Assembly (NCBI RefSeq): GCF_001028625.1
Contig: NZ_CP011805.1
Coordinates: forward strand, 806,001-870,000
Direction: 5' to 3'
DNA from: Pelagerythrobacter marensis
GTDB taxonomy: Bacteria; Pseudomonadota; Alphaproteobacteria; Sphingomonadales; Sphingomonadaceae
DNA length: 64,000 nucleotides
Part shown: one piece after another, positions 52,739-61,977 of the stretch
Position numbering within the stretch: the first letter of the stretch is position 1
Layout of the letters: each line of letters starts with the position of its first letter
Position numbers and translations under genes: made by a program
The notes under the pieces: model-generated
The model's input: only the letters and a program-made list of their open reading frames with translations
Database searches by the model: none
What the model was told of the DNA's origin: nothing

Positions 52739-54628
52739 TCAATCCGTGTCTGCGCCATTGGCGGGCCCTGTTTCCCCCCGACGCGTTGAATCAGCTTGGG
52801 CCGCCGAAGCAGCCCGTCGGCTCGACATCTGCCCTAGTCGCCGCTCGAATTCCAGCTTTCGTTTGAGCAATCTCTGTTGCTCGACGAAAGCTCCTTCCGG
52901 ATCGGTTTCGAACCGCGCTGTAGCTGCGGCGAGCGCAGCCTCCAGCGCAGGTCGTTCGACCAGCAGCGCCACGGCTTCGGCCAACTGTTCGCGCGCGACT
53001 TGCGGATCGGTGCCTTGTCCGAGAAAGGCGAAACGGGTGTTATCCGGCGGCGCGATGGGGCCATCGAGAGATGATATGGGCAAATTTTCGCCTGGTTCAA
53101 GCATTTCGACCGCTTCCAGCACCGCATCGACCGCCGGGCCGGCCTTTGGATCGAGCTGAACGAACCGGCCGAGCTGTTCGGCATGCCGCAGCGCCTCGTC
53201 CGGAAAACGCATCAGACCGGCAATGACAGCGGCGACCAGTTGATCGCGAGATCCGGCCTGCGCGCCGCGCAGACGCTGTGCCGCTTCCGGCGAAAGGCGC
53301 GGGATCGCCGGCTTGCGCCAGTCGCCGCCCTGGCGCCCCCGTGGCGAGGGCGCAGTGCGTTCGCGGCGCGGGAAGGCGAAGGCGGAAAACCGTTCGAGCA
53401 ACTCGCGCTTGTACAGCGCGCGGATGTCGGGATGATCGATCCGTTCCACGTGGTCGAGCAGCCGCTGCTTCAGCCCCGCCTTGTCTTCCGGGGTTTCCAG
53501 GGGCTGCGCGGCGCGTTCGAAATCCCATAGTGTGTCGAGCAGGGTCGCGGGTGTGTCGAGCAGCTTTTCCATCGCGCGCGGCCCCTGCTGACGCAACAGG
53601 TCGTCAGGATCCAGACCCGCAGGCAGGCGCACGATGGCAAGCGAATGGGCCGGGCGGAGCAGGGGGAGGGCACGCACGATCGCGCGCATGGCGGCCCGCT
53701 GTCCGGCAGCATCGCCGTCAAAACACAGGACGGGGGTTTCGACCATCCGCCAGAGCAGTTCGATCTGCTGTTCCGTCAGCGCAGTTCCCAGCGGAGCCAC
53801 GGCATCTTCGAAACCGTGCGCGGCCAGCGCGATCGCGTCCATATATCCTTCGACCACGATCAGCCGCCCCGTCTGGCGCGAAGCGGGGCCGGCGCGGTGG
53901 AGGTTGTAGAGCGTGCGCCCCTTGTCGAACAGCGCAGTGTCGGGGGAATTGAGATACTTTGGCGCGTTGGTATCGCTGTCCAGAATGCGCCCGCCAAACG
54001 CGATCACTCGCCCCCGGGCATCGTGGATGGGCAGCATCAGTCGAGAGCGGAACCGGTCGTAGGGATCGCGATCGTCGACTTCGATCCGCAGGCCGGCTTC
54101 GACCAGCAGGCTTTCATCGAACTGCGAAAGCGCGCCTTTCAATGCCTGGCGTTCGGCTGGTGCATATCCGAAACCGAACCGTTCCACCGTGCGGGCGTTG
54201 AAGCCGCGGGATTGCAGATACTCGCGGGCCTTGGTGCCCCCGGCTCCGGCCAGATTGGCGGCGAACCAGTCCTGCGCGGCCTGCATTACGTCGTGCAGTC
54301 CGGCCCGTTCCTGCGCCCGCTGGGCGGCGCGGGGATCGGGTGCAGGCACCTCCATCCCCGCTTCGGCGGCGAGTTCCTTCACCGCATCCATGAACGACAG
54401 CCCGCGCTGGTCCGTCATCCAGCGAATGGCATCGCCATGCGCGCCGCAGCCGAAGCAGTGATAGAAGCCCTTCTCGTCGCTGACGGTGAAGCTGGGCGAC
54501 TTCTCGTCATGGAACGGGCAGCAGGCTTTCCATTCGCGCCCCGCGCGCTGGAGCTTGGTCGTGCGCATGATCACGCTCGAAAGCGTTATGCGCGTTCGCA
54601 GCTCGTCCAGCCATTGGGGTGATAACAC
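52739..54628 (-). CDS. dnaG: DNA primase
   Basis: A 629-residue primase that makes RNA primers at the replication fork. The CHC2 zinc finger is CPFH (37-40) with C58 and C61 in YHCFGCGAHGD; the TOPRIM core has VVEGYMDAIAL and the DGDAAG motif; the C-terminal helicase-binding part is more variable and Ala-rich. Start is a GTG at 54628 with GGA eight bases before it, giving the family N-terminus LSPQWLDELR. Confidence 0.96.
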   Translation of the reverse strand: MLSPQWLDELRTRITLSSVIMRTTKLQRAGREWKACCPFHDEKSPSFTVSDEKGFYHCFGCGAHGDAIRWMTDQRGLSFMDAVKELAAEAGMEVPAPDPRAAQRAQERAGLHDVMQAAQDWFAANLAGAGGTKAREYLQSRGFNARTVERFGFGYAPAERQALKGALSQFDESLLVEAGLRIEVDDRDPYDRFRSRLMLPIHDARGRVIAFGGRILDSDTNAPKYLNSPDTALFDKGRTLYNLHRAGPASRQTGRLIVVEGYMDAIALAAHGFEDAVAPLGTALTEQQIELLWRMVETPVLCFDGDAAGQRAAMRAIVRALPLLRPAHSLAIVRLPAGLDPDDLLRQQGPRAMEKLLDTPATLLDTLWDFERAAQPLETPEDKAGLKQRLLDHVERIDHPDIRALYKRELLERFSAFAFPRRERTAPSPRGRQGGDWRKPAIPRLSPEAAQRLRGAQAGSRDQLVAAVIAGLMRFPDEALRHAEQLGRFVQLDPKAGPAVDAVLEAVEMLEPGENLPISSLDGPIAPPDNTRFAFLGQGTDPQVAREQLAEAVALLVERPALEAALAAATARFETDPEGAFVEQQRLLKRKLEFERRLGQMSSRRAASAAQADSTRRGETGPANGADTD

Positions 54629-54723
54629 TGCTCTATCCGATATTGTCTCGCGTCGTGATTACACGGAACCTGCGCGGGAAGGGAGTCGGCGCCCGCCGCT
54701 CCCCCACAACGGCGAGGTGTGGG

Positions 54724-55176
54724 TTAGGCCAGGGCCCCTTTCACCCAGCCGCTCGCCTTCGCCATGTCCAGCGTCGCGCCGTGGCGAGATTTGAGTTCCG
54801 CCATGACGCGGCCCATATCCTTGATGGACGTGGCCCCGAGGTCGGCCTTGACGGATTCGATCGCGGCCATCGTCTGCGCCTCGTCCATCGTCTGGGGCAG
54901 GAATTCCTCGATCACCACCAGTTCGTCACGTTCCTGCTGGGCCAGTTCGTCGCGGCCGCCATCTTCATACATCTGGATCGATTCGCGCCGCTGCTTGGCC
55001 ATCTTCTGAAGGACTTCGATCACCAGATCGTCGTCACCGACATCCTTGCCGCTGGTGCGCTGTTCGATGTCGCGGTCCTTGATCTTGGCGGCAATCAGGC
55101 GGAGCGCGGCGGTGCGCTGCTTCTCGCCGGCCTTCATCGCCTGAACGGTGGCCTGTTTGATGTCATCGCGGATCAT
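54724..55176 (-). CDS. GatB/YqeY domain protein
   Basis: A 150-residue helical protein of the YqeY family, related to the tRNA-binding tail of the amidotransferase subunit GatB. MIRDDIKQATVQAMKAGEKQRTAALRLIAAKIKD is the conserved start, and ATSIKDMGRVMAELKSRHG the C-terminal part. The role is unclear; tRNA binding is assumed. A start three codons earlier is possible. It precedes dnaG by 95 bases and is divergent from carA. Confidence 0.92.
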   Translation of the reverse strand: MIRDDIKQATVQAMKAGEKQRTAALRLIAAKIKDRDIEQRTSGKDVGDDDLVIEVLQKMAKQRRESIQMYEDGGRDELAQQERDELVVIEEFLPQTMDEAQTMAAIESVKADLGATSIKDMGRVMAELKSRHGATLDMAKASGWVKGALA

Positions 55177-55321
55177 GGGGAGCATCTTTCTGTCGTAAAG
55201 TTGGATTGATGCGCGCTTTACCCCGATATTTCGTACTTGGACAGGTTGACGGGCACCGCAGCTGAGCCTAGCGGCTGGGACTTAGCGACATTGCCGGAAA
55301 TCAACCAACTCGGAGCGCCCA

Positions 55322-56488
55322 ATGGCAGACCCCGTTAACACGCCTGCGCAACCTAAAGGAGCGACCGGCGTACTGGTTTTAGCCGACGGGACGATCGTCT
55401 GGGGCAGGGGCTTCGGGGCCAGCGGCAGCGCAGTGGGCGAAGTCTGCTTCAACACCGCGATGACCGGTTATCAGGAAGTGATGACCGACCCCTCCTATGC
55501 AGGGCAGATCGTCACTTTCACGTTCCCGCATATCGGCAATGTCGGCGCGAACGCGGAAGACATCGAATCGAAGGTTGAAGGGGCCGTGGGCTGCATCGTT
55601 CGCGAGGAAGTGACCCCGCATTCGAACTTCCGCGCCCGCGAACAGTTCGGCGAATGGCTGGCGGCGCAGGGCAAGATCGGCCTGTCGGGCGTCGATACCC
55701 GCGCGCTCACCCGCCGTATCCGCCTGAACGGTGCGCCCAATGCAGTGATCGCGCACGATCCCGATGGCCGGTTCGACCTGCCTGCCCTGCTGAAGCGCGC
55801 GCAGGAATGGCCCGGGCTGAACGGCATGGACCTCGCCCAGCGGGTCAGCCGCGAGAAGCAGGAAAGCTGGGAAGGCGGATACTGGCGGCTCGGCACCGGC
55901 TATGGCCGCTCGCCGCGCGACGAGGCACGCCCTCACGTGGTAGCGATCGATTACGGCAGCAAGGACAATATCTTCCGCAACCTGGTGAAGGCCGGCGCGC
56001 GGGTGACGGTGGTGCCGGCGAAGACTTCGCTCGACGACGTGCTCGCGCTTTCGCCGCAGGGCGTGTTCCTTTCAAACGGCCCGGGCGACCCGGCGGCGAC
56101 CGGCGAATACGCGGTGCCGGTAATCAAGGGCCTGCTGGAACGCGACGTGCCGATCTTCGGCATCTGTCTCGGCCATCAGATGCTGGCGCTGGCCGCCGGT
56201 GGGAAAACGGCCAAGATGCACCAGGGCCACCGGGGCGCGAACCACCCGGTCAAGCGGCTGGACGATGGCGTGGTCGAGATCACCAGCATGAACCACGGCT
56301 TCGCGGTCGACAACACCGCGCTGCCCGAAGGGGTCGAGGAAACCCACGTCAGCCTGTTCGACGGCAGCAACTGCGGCATCGCGATTAAGGGCAAGAAAGC
56401 CTTCGGCGTGCAATACCACCCCGAGGCAAGCCCGGGCCCGCAGGACAGCTTCTACCTGTTCGAGAAATTCGTGGGGATGTTGGGGTGA
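55322..56488 (+). CDS. carA: Carbamoyl phosphate synthase small subunit
   Basis: A 388-residue glutaminase subunit that feeds ammonia to CarB for pyrimidines and arginine. The N-terminal domain has FNTAMTGYQEVMTDPSYAGQ; the class I amidotransferase part has FLSNGPGDP, the catalytic Cys in GICLGHQML and the His/Glu of VQYHPEASPGP. Its stop overlaps the GTG of the following orphan gene by four bases (GTGA). Confidence 0.96.
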   Translation: MADPVNTPAQPKGATGVLVLADGTIVWGRGFGASGSAVGEVCFNTAMTGYQEVMTDPSYAGQIVTFTFPHIGNVGANAEDIESKVEGAVGCIVREEVTPHSNFRAREQFGEWLAAQGKIGLSGVDTRALTRRIRLNGAPNAVIAHDPDGRFDLPALLKRAQEWPGLNGMDLAQRVSREKQESWEGGYWRLGTGYGRSPRDEARPHVVAIDYGSKDNIFRNLVKAGARVTVVPAKTSLDDVLALSPQGVFLSNGPGDPAATGEYAVPVIKGLLERDVPIFGICLGHQMLALAAGGKTAKMHQGHRGANHPVKRLDDGVVEITSMNHGFAVDNTALPEGVEETHVSLFDGSNCGIAIKGKKAFGVQYHPEASPGPQDSFYLFEKFVGMLG

Positions 56489-56829
56489 TCGATGAGGTGG
56501 TCTGGGCCGGGCTAGAGAAGGCCAAAGCACACAAGGACTTTGAATCCGGCAGTTGGCTCACATTTTATCTTGCCGGACAGCCGGAAAACCTGCGTAAATC
56601 GTTCCCGGAGTTGAAACTGATGAATGCCGAGAACCTTGATGGCGAGGAGGGCGGTTTTCTTTATCCCAAGATTCCTGTCGAGCTGGAGCGATCTGATATT
56701 GAAGAGAAAATCATGAAAGTTTGCTCGATCGCTGATCGACTTGGACTCAATAATTCAATTATCGATCTGGATGCCTGTCCGGAAGTTGAGCAATCAAAAT
56801 TCTTCACCCTTTGGACGGCAGCCAACTAA
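56485..56829 (+). CDS. Orphan low-GC protein inside the carAB operon
   Basis: A 114-residue soluble protein that I do not recognise. It begins with GTG overlapping the carA stop and ends with TAATG, sharing one base with the carB ATG, so it is translationally joined on both sides. The last 120 coding bases hold 51 G or C (about 43%), well under the surrounding genes, with AAT, AAA and ATT codons that are rare elsewhere. No signal peptide or membrane segment. The C-terminal half (CSIADRLGLNNSIIDLDAC) looks alpha/beta. It is probably an acquired gene; function unknown. Confidence 0.75.
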   Translation: MIDEVVWAGLEKAKAHKDFESGSWLTFYLAGQPENLRKSFPELKLMNAENLDGEEGGFLYPKIPVELERSDIEEKIMKVCSIADRLGLNNSIIDLDACPEVEQSKFFTLWTAAN

Positions 56830-59800
56830 TGCCCAAACGCACTGACATCTCCTCGATCCTCGTGATCGGCGCCGGGCCGATCATCATCGGTCAGGCCTGC
56901 GAGTTCGATTATTCGGGCACGCAGGCGATCAAGGCGTTGAAGGAGGAGGGCTACCGCGTCATCCTCGTCAACTCCAACCCGGCGACGATCATGACCGATC
57001 CCGAGTTCGCCGACGCGACGTATGTCGAGCCGATCACGCCCGAGATCGTCGAGAAGATCATCGCGAAGGAAAAGCCCGACGCGCTGCTGCCGACGATGGG
57101 CGGGCAGACCGCGCTCAACTGCGCGCTGGCGCTGTTCAATGACGGCACGCTGGAGAAATACGGCGTCCAGATGATCGGTGCCGATGCTGATGCGATCGAC
57201 AAGGCGGAGAACCGCCAGCGCTTCCGCGAGGCGATGGACAAGATCGGGCTCGAAAGCGCGCGCAGCGGCGTCGCCAATACGCTGGAGGAGGCTTTCGCGG
57301 TGCTGGAACGCACCGGCCTGCCTTCTATCATCCGGCCCAGTTTTACGCTGGGCGGAACCGGCGGCGGCATTGCCTACAACAAGGCGGAATTCGAGCGGAT
57401 CGTGCGCGAAGGGCTCGACGCATCGCCGACCACAGAGGTTCTGATCGAAGAATCGCTGCTGGGGTGGAAGGAATACGAGATGGAAGTCGTGCGCGACCGC
57501 GCCGACAATGCCATCATCATCTGTTCGATCGAAAACGTCGATCCGATGGGCGTCCATACCGGGGACAGCATTACCGTCGCCCCCGCGCTGACCCTGACGG
57601 ACAAGGAATATCAGATCATGCGCAGCGCCAGCATCGCTGTGTTGCGCGAAATCGGCGTAGAAACCGGCGGGTCGAACGTACAGTTCGCGGTCAACCCGGA
57701 AGACGGGCGCCTGATCGTGATCGAGATGAACCCGCGCGTCTCCCGCTCCTCCGCACTCGCGTCGAAGGCCACCGGCTTCCCCATCGCGCGCGTCGCGGCG
57801 AAGCTGGCGGTCGGGTACACGCTGGACGAGATCACCAACGAGATCACGGGCGCGACGCCGGCCAGCTTCGAGCCGACGATCGACTATGTCGTAACCAAGA
57901 TCCCCCGCTTCGCATTCGAGAAGTTCAAGGGCGCGAAGACCGAGCTTTCGACCGCAATGAAATCGGTCGGCGAAGTGATGGCGATCGGTCGCAACTTCCA
58001 GGAATCGATGCAGAAGGCACTGCGCGGGCTCGAAACCGGGCTGGACGGGTTCGACGGTGTGTCCGAACTGGAAGGCGCCGACCGCGAGGCGATCACGACC
58101 GTGCTCAGCCGCCGCACGCATGATCGCCTGCTGAAAGTCGCCCAGGCGATGCGCGAAGGCTTCTCGGTCGAGGATATTCAGGCGATCACCGGATACGATC
58201 CGTGGTTCCTGCGCCAGATTGCCGAGATCGTCGCGGCCGAAAAGGACGTGAGCGAAAACGGGCTGCCGCTGGAGGCGGAAGCGCTGCACCGTCTGAAGGC
58301 GATGGGCTTTTCCGATCGCCGCCTGGCCACGCTTGCCGTGCGATCGGTCGGTGTTGCCGGCGGGCTGGCGGAGACGCAGGCCACGCGTTCGGGCCTGCTG
58401 CACGATACCGTGCGCGCGATGGCCGGCGCCACCAGCGAGGAAGAAGTCCGCAAGCTGCGCCGCAAGCTGGGCGTCCTGCCGGTGTTCAAGCGGATCGATT
58501 CCTGCGCAGCCGAGTTCGAGGCGGTGACGCCGTACATGTATTCGACTTACGAAAAGCCGAGCTTTGGCGAGGCTGAGGACGAAGCATGGCCGAGCGACCG
58601 GCGCAAGATCGTGATCCTGGGCGGCGGGCCGAACCGGATCGGGCAGGGGATCGAATTCGATTACTGCTGCGTTCACGCCTGTTTCGCGCTGAACGAAGCC
58701 GGTTACGAAACGATCATGGTCAACTGCAACCCGGAGACGGTGAGCACGGATTACGACACTTCCGACCGCCTCTATTTCGAACCGCTCACGGCGGAAGACG
58801 TGCTGGAAATCCTGCGGGTCGAACAACAGAACGGCGAACTGGTCGGCGTTATCGTCCAGTTCGGCGGTCAGACCCCGCTGAAGCTGGCACAGGCGCTGGA
58901 GGATGAAGGCATCCCCATCCTGGGCACCAGCCCCGACGCGATCGATCTGGCCGAAGACCGCGAACGCTTTGCCAAGCTGGTCAACCAGCTGAAGCTGAAG
59001 CAGCCGCTTAACGGCATTGCCAAGAGCCGTGACGAGGCCGCTGCGGTGGCCGCCCGCATCGGCTATCCCGTGCTGCTGCGCCCCAGCTACGTCCTCGGTG
59101 GCCGCGCGATGGAGATCGTCGACAGCGAGGCGCAGCTGGACGACTATATCGCCACTGCCGTCCATGTGTCGGGCGACAGCCCGGTTCTGGTCGATCAGTA
59201 TCTGCGCGATGCGATCGAGTGCGATGTCGATGCCCTGTGCGATGGTGAGGAAGTGCGCATCGCCGGGGTCATGCAGCATATCGAGGAGGCAGGCGTCCAC
59301 TCGGGCGACAGCGCCTGCACGTTGCCCCCTTATTCGCTGCCGCCTGAAATCGTCGAAGAAATGGAGCGTCAGGCCGAAGCGCTTGCCAGGGCGTTGCAGG
59401 TCGTGGGCCTGATGAACGTCCAGTTCGCGGTGAAGGATGGCGAGGTCTATCTGATCGAGGTCAATCCGCGGGCCAGCCGGACCGTGCCGTTCGTTGCCAA
59501 AGCGATTGGCCAGCCGGTTGCGAAGATCGCATCGCGCGTAATGGCCGGGGAACCGCTGTCGTCGTTCCCGCCCTTCCGCCGCAGCTTCGACTATATGGCG
59601 GTGAAGGAGGCGGTGTTCCCCTTCACCCGCTTCCCCGGGTCGGACCCGATTCTGACGCCGGAAATGCGCTCTACCGGCGAAGTCATGGGGATCGATCGCG
59701 ATTTCCCCGCCGCGTTCTTCAAATCGCAGCTGGGTGCTGGTGCGCGGCTGCCCGAAGGCGGCACGGTGTTCGTTTCGGTCAAGGATAGCGACAAGGCGAT

Positions 59801-60152
59801 CATCCTGCCCGCGGTTCAATCGCTGATCGACCAGGGTTTCAGCGTGATCGCGACGGCCGGCACGCAAGCCTATCTGGCGGAGCAGGGGCTGCCTGTCGAA
59901 CGGGTCAACAAGGTTGCGCAGGGCCAGCCCCACATCGTGGACCGCATGATCGACGGGAACGTGTCGCTGGTGTTCAATACCACGGAGGGATGGCAGAGCC
60001 TGATCGATTCAAAATCGATCCGTGCCACGGCGCTGGAAATGAAGATCCCCTACTACACGACCGCGGCTGCATCGCTGGCAACGGCGAAGGCGATTAGCAC
60101 CGTGCGGGCGAGCCAGCTTGAAGTACGGCCGTTGCAAGACTATTATAGCTGA
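56829..60152 (+). CDS. carB: Carbamoyl phosphate synthase large subunit
   Basis: A 1107-residue enzyme with two homologous ATP-grasp halves. The first is near residues 1-400 (ILVIGAGPIIIGQACEFDYS) and the second near 560-940 (VILGGGPNRIGQGIEFDYCC); a C-terminal MGS-like allosteric domain follows (about 960-1107). It makes carbamoyl phosphate from bicarbonate, ammonia and two ATP. ATG at 56829 is chosen over an in-frame start six codons upstream, since MPKRTDISSI is the conserved start. Confidence 0.97.
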   Translation: MPKRTDISSILVIGAGPIIIGQACEFDYSGTQAIKALKEEGYRVILVNSNPATIMTDPEFADATYVEPITPEIVEKIIAKEKPDALLPTMGGQTALNCALALFNDGTLEKYGVQMIGADADAIDKAENRQRFREAMDKIGLESARSGVANTLEEAFAVLERTGLPSIIRPSFTLGGTGGGIAYNKAEFERIVREGLDASPTTEVLIEESLLGWKEYEMEVVRDRADNAIIICSIENVDPMGVHTGDSITVAPALTLTDKEYQIMRSASIAVLREIGVETGGSNVQFAVNPEDGRLIVIEMNPRVSRSSALASKATGFPIARVAAKLAVGYTLDEITNEITGATPASFEPTIDYVVTKIPRFAFEKFKGAKTELSTAMKSVGEVMAIGRNFQESMQKALRGLETGLDGFDGVSELEGADREAITTVLSRRTHDRLLKVAQAMREGFSVEDIQAITGYDPWFLRQIAEIVAAEKDVSENGLPLEAEALHRLKAMGFSDRRLATLAVRSVGVAGGLAETQATRSGLLHDTVRAMAGATSEEEVRKLRRKLGVLPVFKRIDSCAAEFEAVTPYMYSTYEKPSFGEAEDEAWPSDRRKIVILGGGPNRIGQGIEFDYCCVHACFALNEAGYETIMVNCNPETVSTDYDTSDRLYFEPLTAEDVLEILRVEQQNGELVGVIVQFGGQTPLKLAQALEDEGIPILGTSPDAIDLAEDRERFAKLVNQLKLKQPLNGIAKSRDEAAAVAARIGYPVLLRPSYVLGGRAMEIVDSEAQLDDYIATAVHVSGDSPVLVDQYLRDAIECDVDALCDGEEVRIAGVMQHIEEAGVHSGDSACTLPPYSLPPEIVEEMERQAEALARALQVVGLMNVQFAVKDGEVYLIEVNPRASRTVPFVAKAIGQPVAKIASRVMAGEPLSSFPPFRRSFDYMAVKEAVFPFTRFPGSDPILTPEMRSTGEVMGIDRDFPAAFFKSQLGAGARLPEGGTVFVSVKDSDKAIILPAVQSLIDQGFSVIATAGTQAYLAEQGLPVERVNKVAQGQPHIVDRMIDGNVSLVFNTTEGWQSLIDSKSIRATALEMKIPYYTTAAASLATAKAISTVRASQLEVRPLQDYYS

Positions 60153-60260
60153 AACAACCCGCGTTCTTTCCCGAACATTCCGCCCGCTTAGCCGCCGCCT
60201 CCCGACGGAGGGGCAGAGGGCGGAATTGTCGCGGCAAGGGACGCATGGAGGAAAGACGCG

Positions 60261-60737
60261 ATGGCTACCATGGAAAAGGTCCCGATGCTGGCAGAGGGTT
60301 ACGAGCGGCTGACCGCCGACCTCAAGCAGCTGCGCGCGGAACGCCCGAAGATCGTCGATGCGATCGAGGAAGCGCGCGCGCATGGCGATCTCTCGGAAAA
60401 TGCCGAGTATCACGCTGCGAAGGAGCGTCAGGGACAGGTCGAGGCACAAATTGCCGAGATCGAGGACCGCGTCAGCCGTGCGCAGATCATCGACCCGACG
60501 ACGCTGTCGGGCGACAAGATCGTTTTCGGAACGACCGTGACCCTGCTGGACGATGAAGACAAGCCGGTGAAATACCAGATCGTCGGCCAGACCGAGGCTG
60601 ACGCCAACAAGGGGCGCATCAGCTATAACTCGCCGCTGGGGCGCGCGCTGATCGGCAAGTCGGTTGGCGACGAGATCGAGGTGACCGTGCCTTCGGGCGA
60701 CAAGTTCTACCTCGTCGACAAGATCGAATTCATCTGA
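60261..60737 (+). CDS. greA: Transcription elongation factor GreA
   Basis: A 158-residue factor that rescues backtracked RNA polymerase by stimulating RNA cleavage. The N-terminal coiled coil (about 1-75) has the acidic tip DLSENAEYHAAKERQ; the C-terminal FKBP-like domain contains ISYNSPLGRALIGKSVGDEIEV. GGAGG at 60247-60251 precedes the ATG. It often follows carB in Alphaproteobacteria. Confidence 0.96.
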   Translation: MATMEKVPMLAEGYERLTADLKQLRAERPKIVDAIEEARAHGDLSENAEYHAAKERQGQVEAQIAEIEDRVSRAQIIDPTTLSGDKIVFGTTVTLLDDEDKPVKYQIVGQTEADANKGRISYNSPLGRALIGKSVGDEIEVTVPSGDKFYLVDKIEFI

Positions 60738-60744
60738 ATCCGAA

Positions 60745-60772
60745 AGGCCCCTGCAGGAAACCGCAGGGGCCT
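60745..60772. terminator. Two-way hairpin between greA and the DUF4170 gene
   Basis: AGGCCCCTGC and GCAGGGGCCT form a perfect 10-bp stem around an 8-base loop, 7 bases after the greA stop. Short T/A runs flank it on either side (GGACTTTC; CGAAA). It ends both converging genes. Confidence 0.8.
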
Positions 60773-60786
60773 GGACTTTCTGCCGA

Positions 60787-61017
60787 TTACACTTCCGGTG
60801 TAAGCAGCCGGTGCAGGTGGACGACGACGTACTTCATTTCCGCATCGTCGACCGTGCGCTGCGCATTGGCGCGCCATGCCTCGACCGCAGTTTCGTAATC
60901 GCTGAAAACACCCACGACGTGAACGCTTTCGGGGTCCTGGAATTCCAGGGTTCGCGGATCTTTGACGCGCCCGCCCATTACGAGGTGGAGGCGCTGCTTC
61001 GCTTCTGTTTCTTCCAT
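60787..61017 (-). CDS. DUF4170 domain protein
   Basis: A 76-residue small protein. The whole length, LHLVMGGRVKDPRTLEFQDP with VGVFSDYETAVEAWRANAQRTVDDAEMKYVVVHLHRLL, matches the alphaproteobacterial DUF4170 family, an uncharacterised alpha/beta fold. The ATG at 61017 follows GGGAAAAG; the open frame further upstream is not conserved in type. Function unknown. Confidence 0.88.
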   Translation of the reverse strand: MEETEAKQRLHLVMGGRVKDPRTLEFQDPESVHVVGVFSDYETAVEAWRANAQRTVDDAEMKYVVVHLHRLLTPEV

Positions 61018-61127
61018 GTCGCTTTTCCCGGGGATGTGAGGAGGGGTGGGGAGAACGGCGGGGCCAATAAAGCAAACGGCGCGACAGGCAACCCTGCCGC
61101 GCCGCCGCGAATCCATCTGTTACCCGA

Positions 61128-61622
61128 TCAATGGGAGATGCGTGTTCTCAGATCGCGCATCCGCCGGCCGGTCTTTTCCCCGACATCCCGCGTCAGGCGG
61201 CGGGCCGATTCCCGCACGGTTTCGGTTTGCAGGGCCGCTTCGCGGCGCAGATCGCGCGCGCCATCACCGATGGCATCGCCCAGGTCTTCCAGGCGGTCGC
61301 CGCCGGCGCGGGCTGCGCTGCCCAGATTGTCGAGCAGCGAAGCGCCGTAGGCTGCGCCAAGTTCCGCCAGCATGACGGCAAGCGCCGATCCGCGCTGGGT
61401 CGCTTTCTTGCGCATCCTGCGTCCGGGGCCGGGGACGATGGCGGCAATCAGGACACCGAAGGCCACACCGCCGGCAACCGTTGCAATCGGGTGCTCCTTC
61501 ACGAACGCCGTGGCGCTGTCGCGCGCTTCGCGTGCGTAGTCGGCCACCGTGCGGTCGGCATGACGCTGCTGACCAGCTTCGATGCGATTCTTCAATTCTT
61601 CGCGTTTCTCGGTATCGGCCAT
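61128..61622 (-). CDS. YqjD/ElaB-like membrane-anchored protein (fourth of the cluster)
   Basis: A 164-residue protein with a charged amphipathic N-terminal half (DTEKREELKNRIEAGQQR), then HPIATVAGGVAFGVLIAAIVPG, the single membrane helix typical of DUF883/ElaB/YqjD proteins, and a long Arg-rich C-terminal helix (DVGEKTGRRMRDLRTRI). Such proteins bind ribosomes or membranes in stationary phase in E. coli; here the role is inferred. It ends the run of four small membrane genes. Confidence 0.75.
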   Translation of the reverse strand: MADTEKREELKNRIEAGQQRHADRTVADYAREARDSATAFVKEHPIATVAGGVAFGVLIAAIVPGPGRRMRKKATQRGSALAVMLAELGAAYGASLLDNLGSAARAGGDRLEDLGDAIGDGARDLRREAALQTETVRESARRLTRDVGEKTGRRMRDLRTRISH

Positions 61623-61668
61623 AGCCTAATGTCTCCGTTGAATCCTGTGCTTCGAAGAACGAACGGGT

Positions 61669-61977
61669 TCACTCGCCTTCGGGTTCCGTGTCATCGCTGT
61701 CTTGATCGGGCGAGAACAGGGCGATGAGCGGATTGCGCAAGAACCACAGAGCGACGGCGGCCAGCAGAGCCATCAGGACGCCGCGATTGTCCCCCGCCAG
61801 GTCGGTTGCATCTTCGAACACGTCGCTAGCGCTTTCGCTGACGCGATCGAGCAGGCGGGCGCCGATCCCCCTGGCGTTCAGATCGGCCTGGAGATGCGCC
61901 ACATCGGCCTTGACCAGGGTGAGCGCGGCATCGCGCAATGTGCGATCCTCGATCATCTGGCGTTCGACGTTGTTCAC
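61669..61977 (-). CDS. Small membrane protein (third of the cluster)
   Basis: A 102-residue protein: a helical N-terminal 60 residues with amphipathic pattern (VAHLQADLNARGIGARLLDRV), one membrane helix (GVLMALLAAVALWFLRNPLI) and an acidic tail. It resembles DUF3618-type or YqjD-like anchored proteins. Its start overlaps the previous gene by four bases. No enzyme motif is present. Confidence 0.7.
   Translation of the reverse strand: MNNVERQMIEDRTLRDAALTLVKADVAHLQADLNARGIGARLLDRVSESASDVFEDATDLAGDNRGVLMALLAAVALWFLRNPLIALFSPDQDSDDTEPEGE

Noticed and set aside
56826..59933. A very long open frame antisense to carB (over 1000 codons)
   Set aside because: GC-rich codon structure of carB leaves long antisense frames; it has no start signal and no recognisable motif. 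The same holds for frames antisense to ilvB (26028-28223) and purL (31525-33933).
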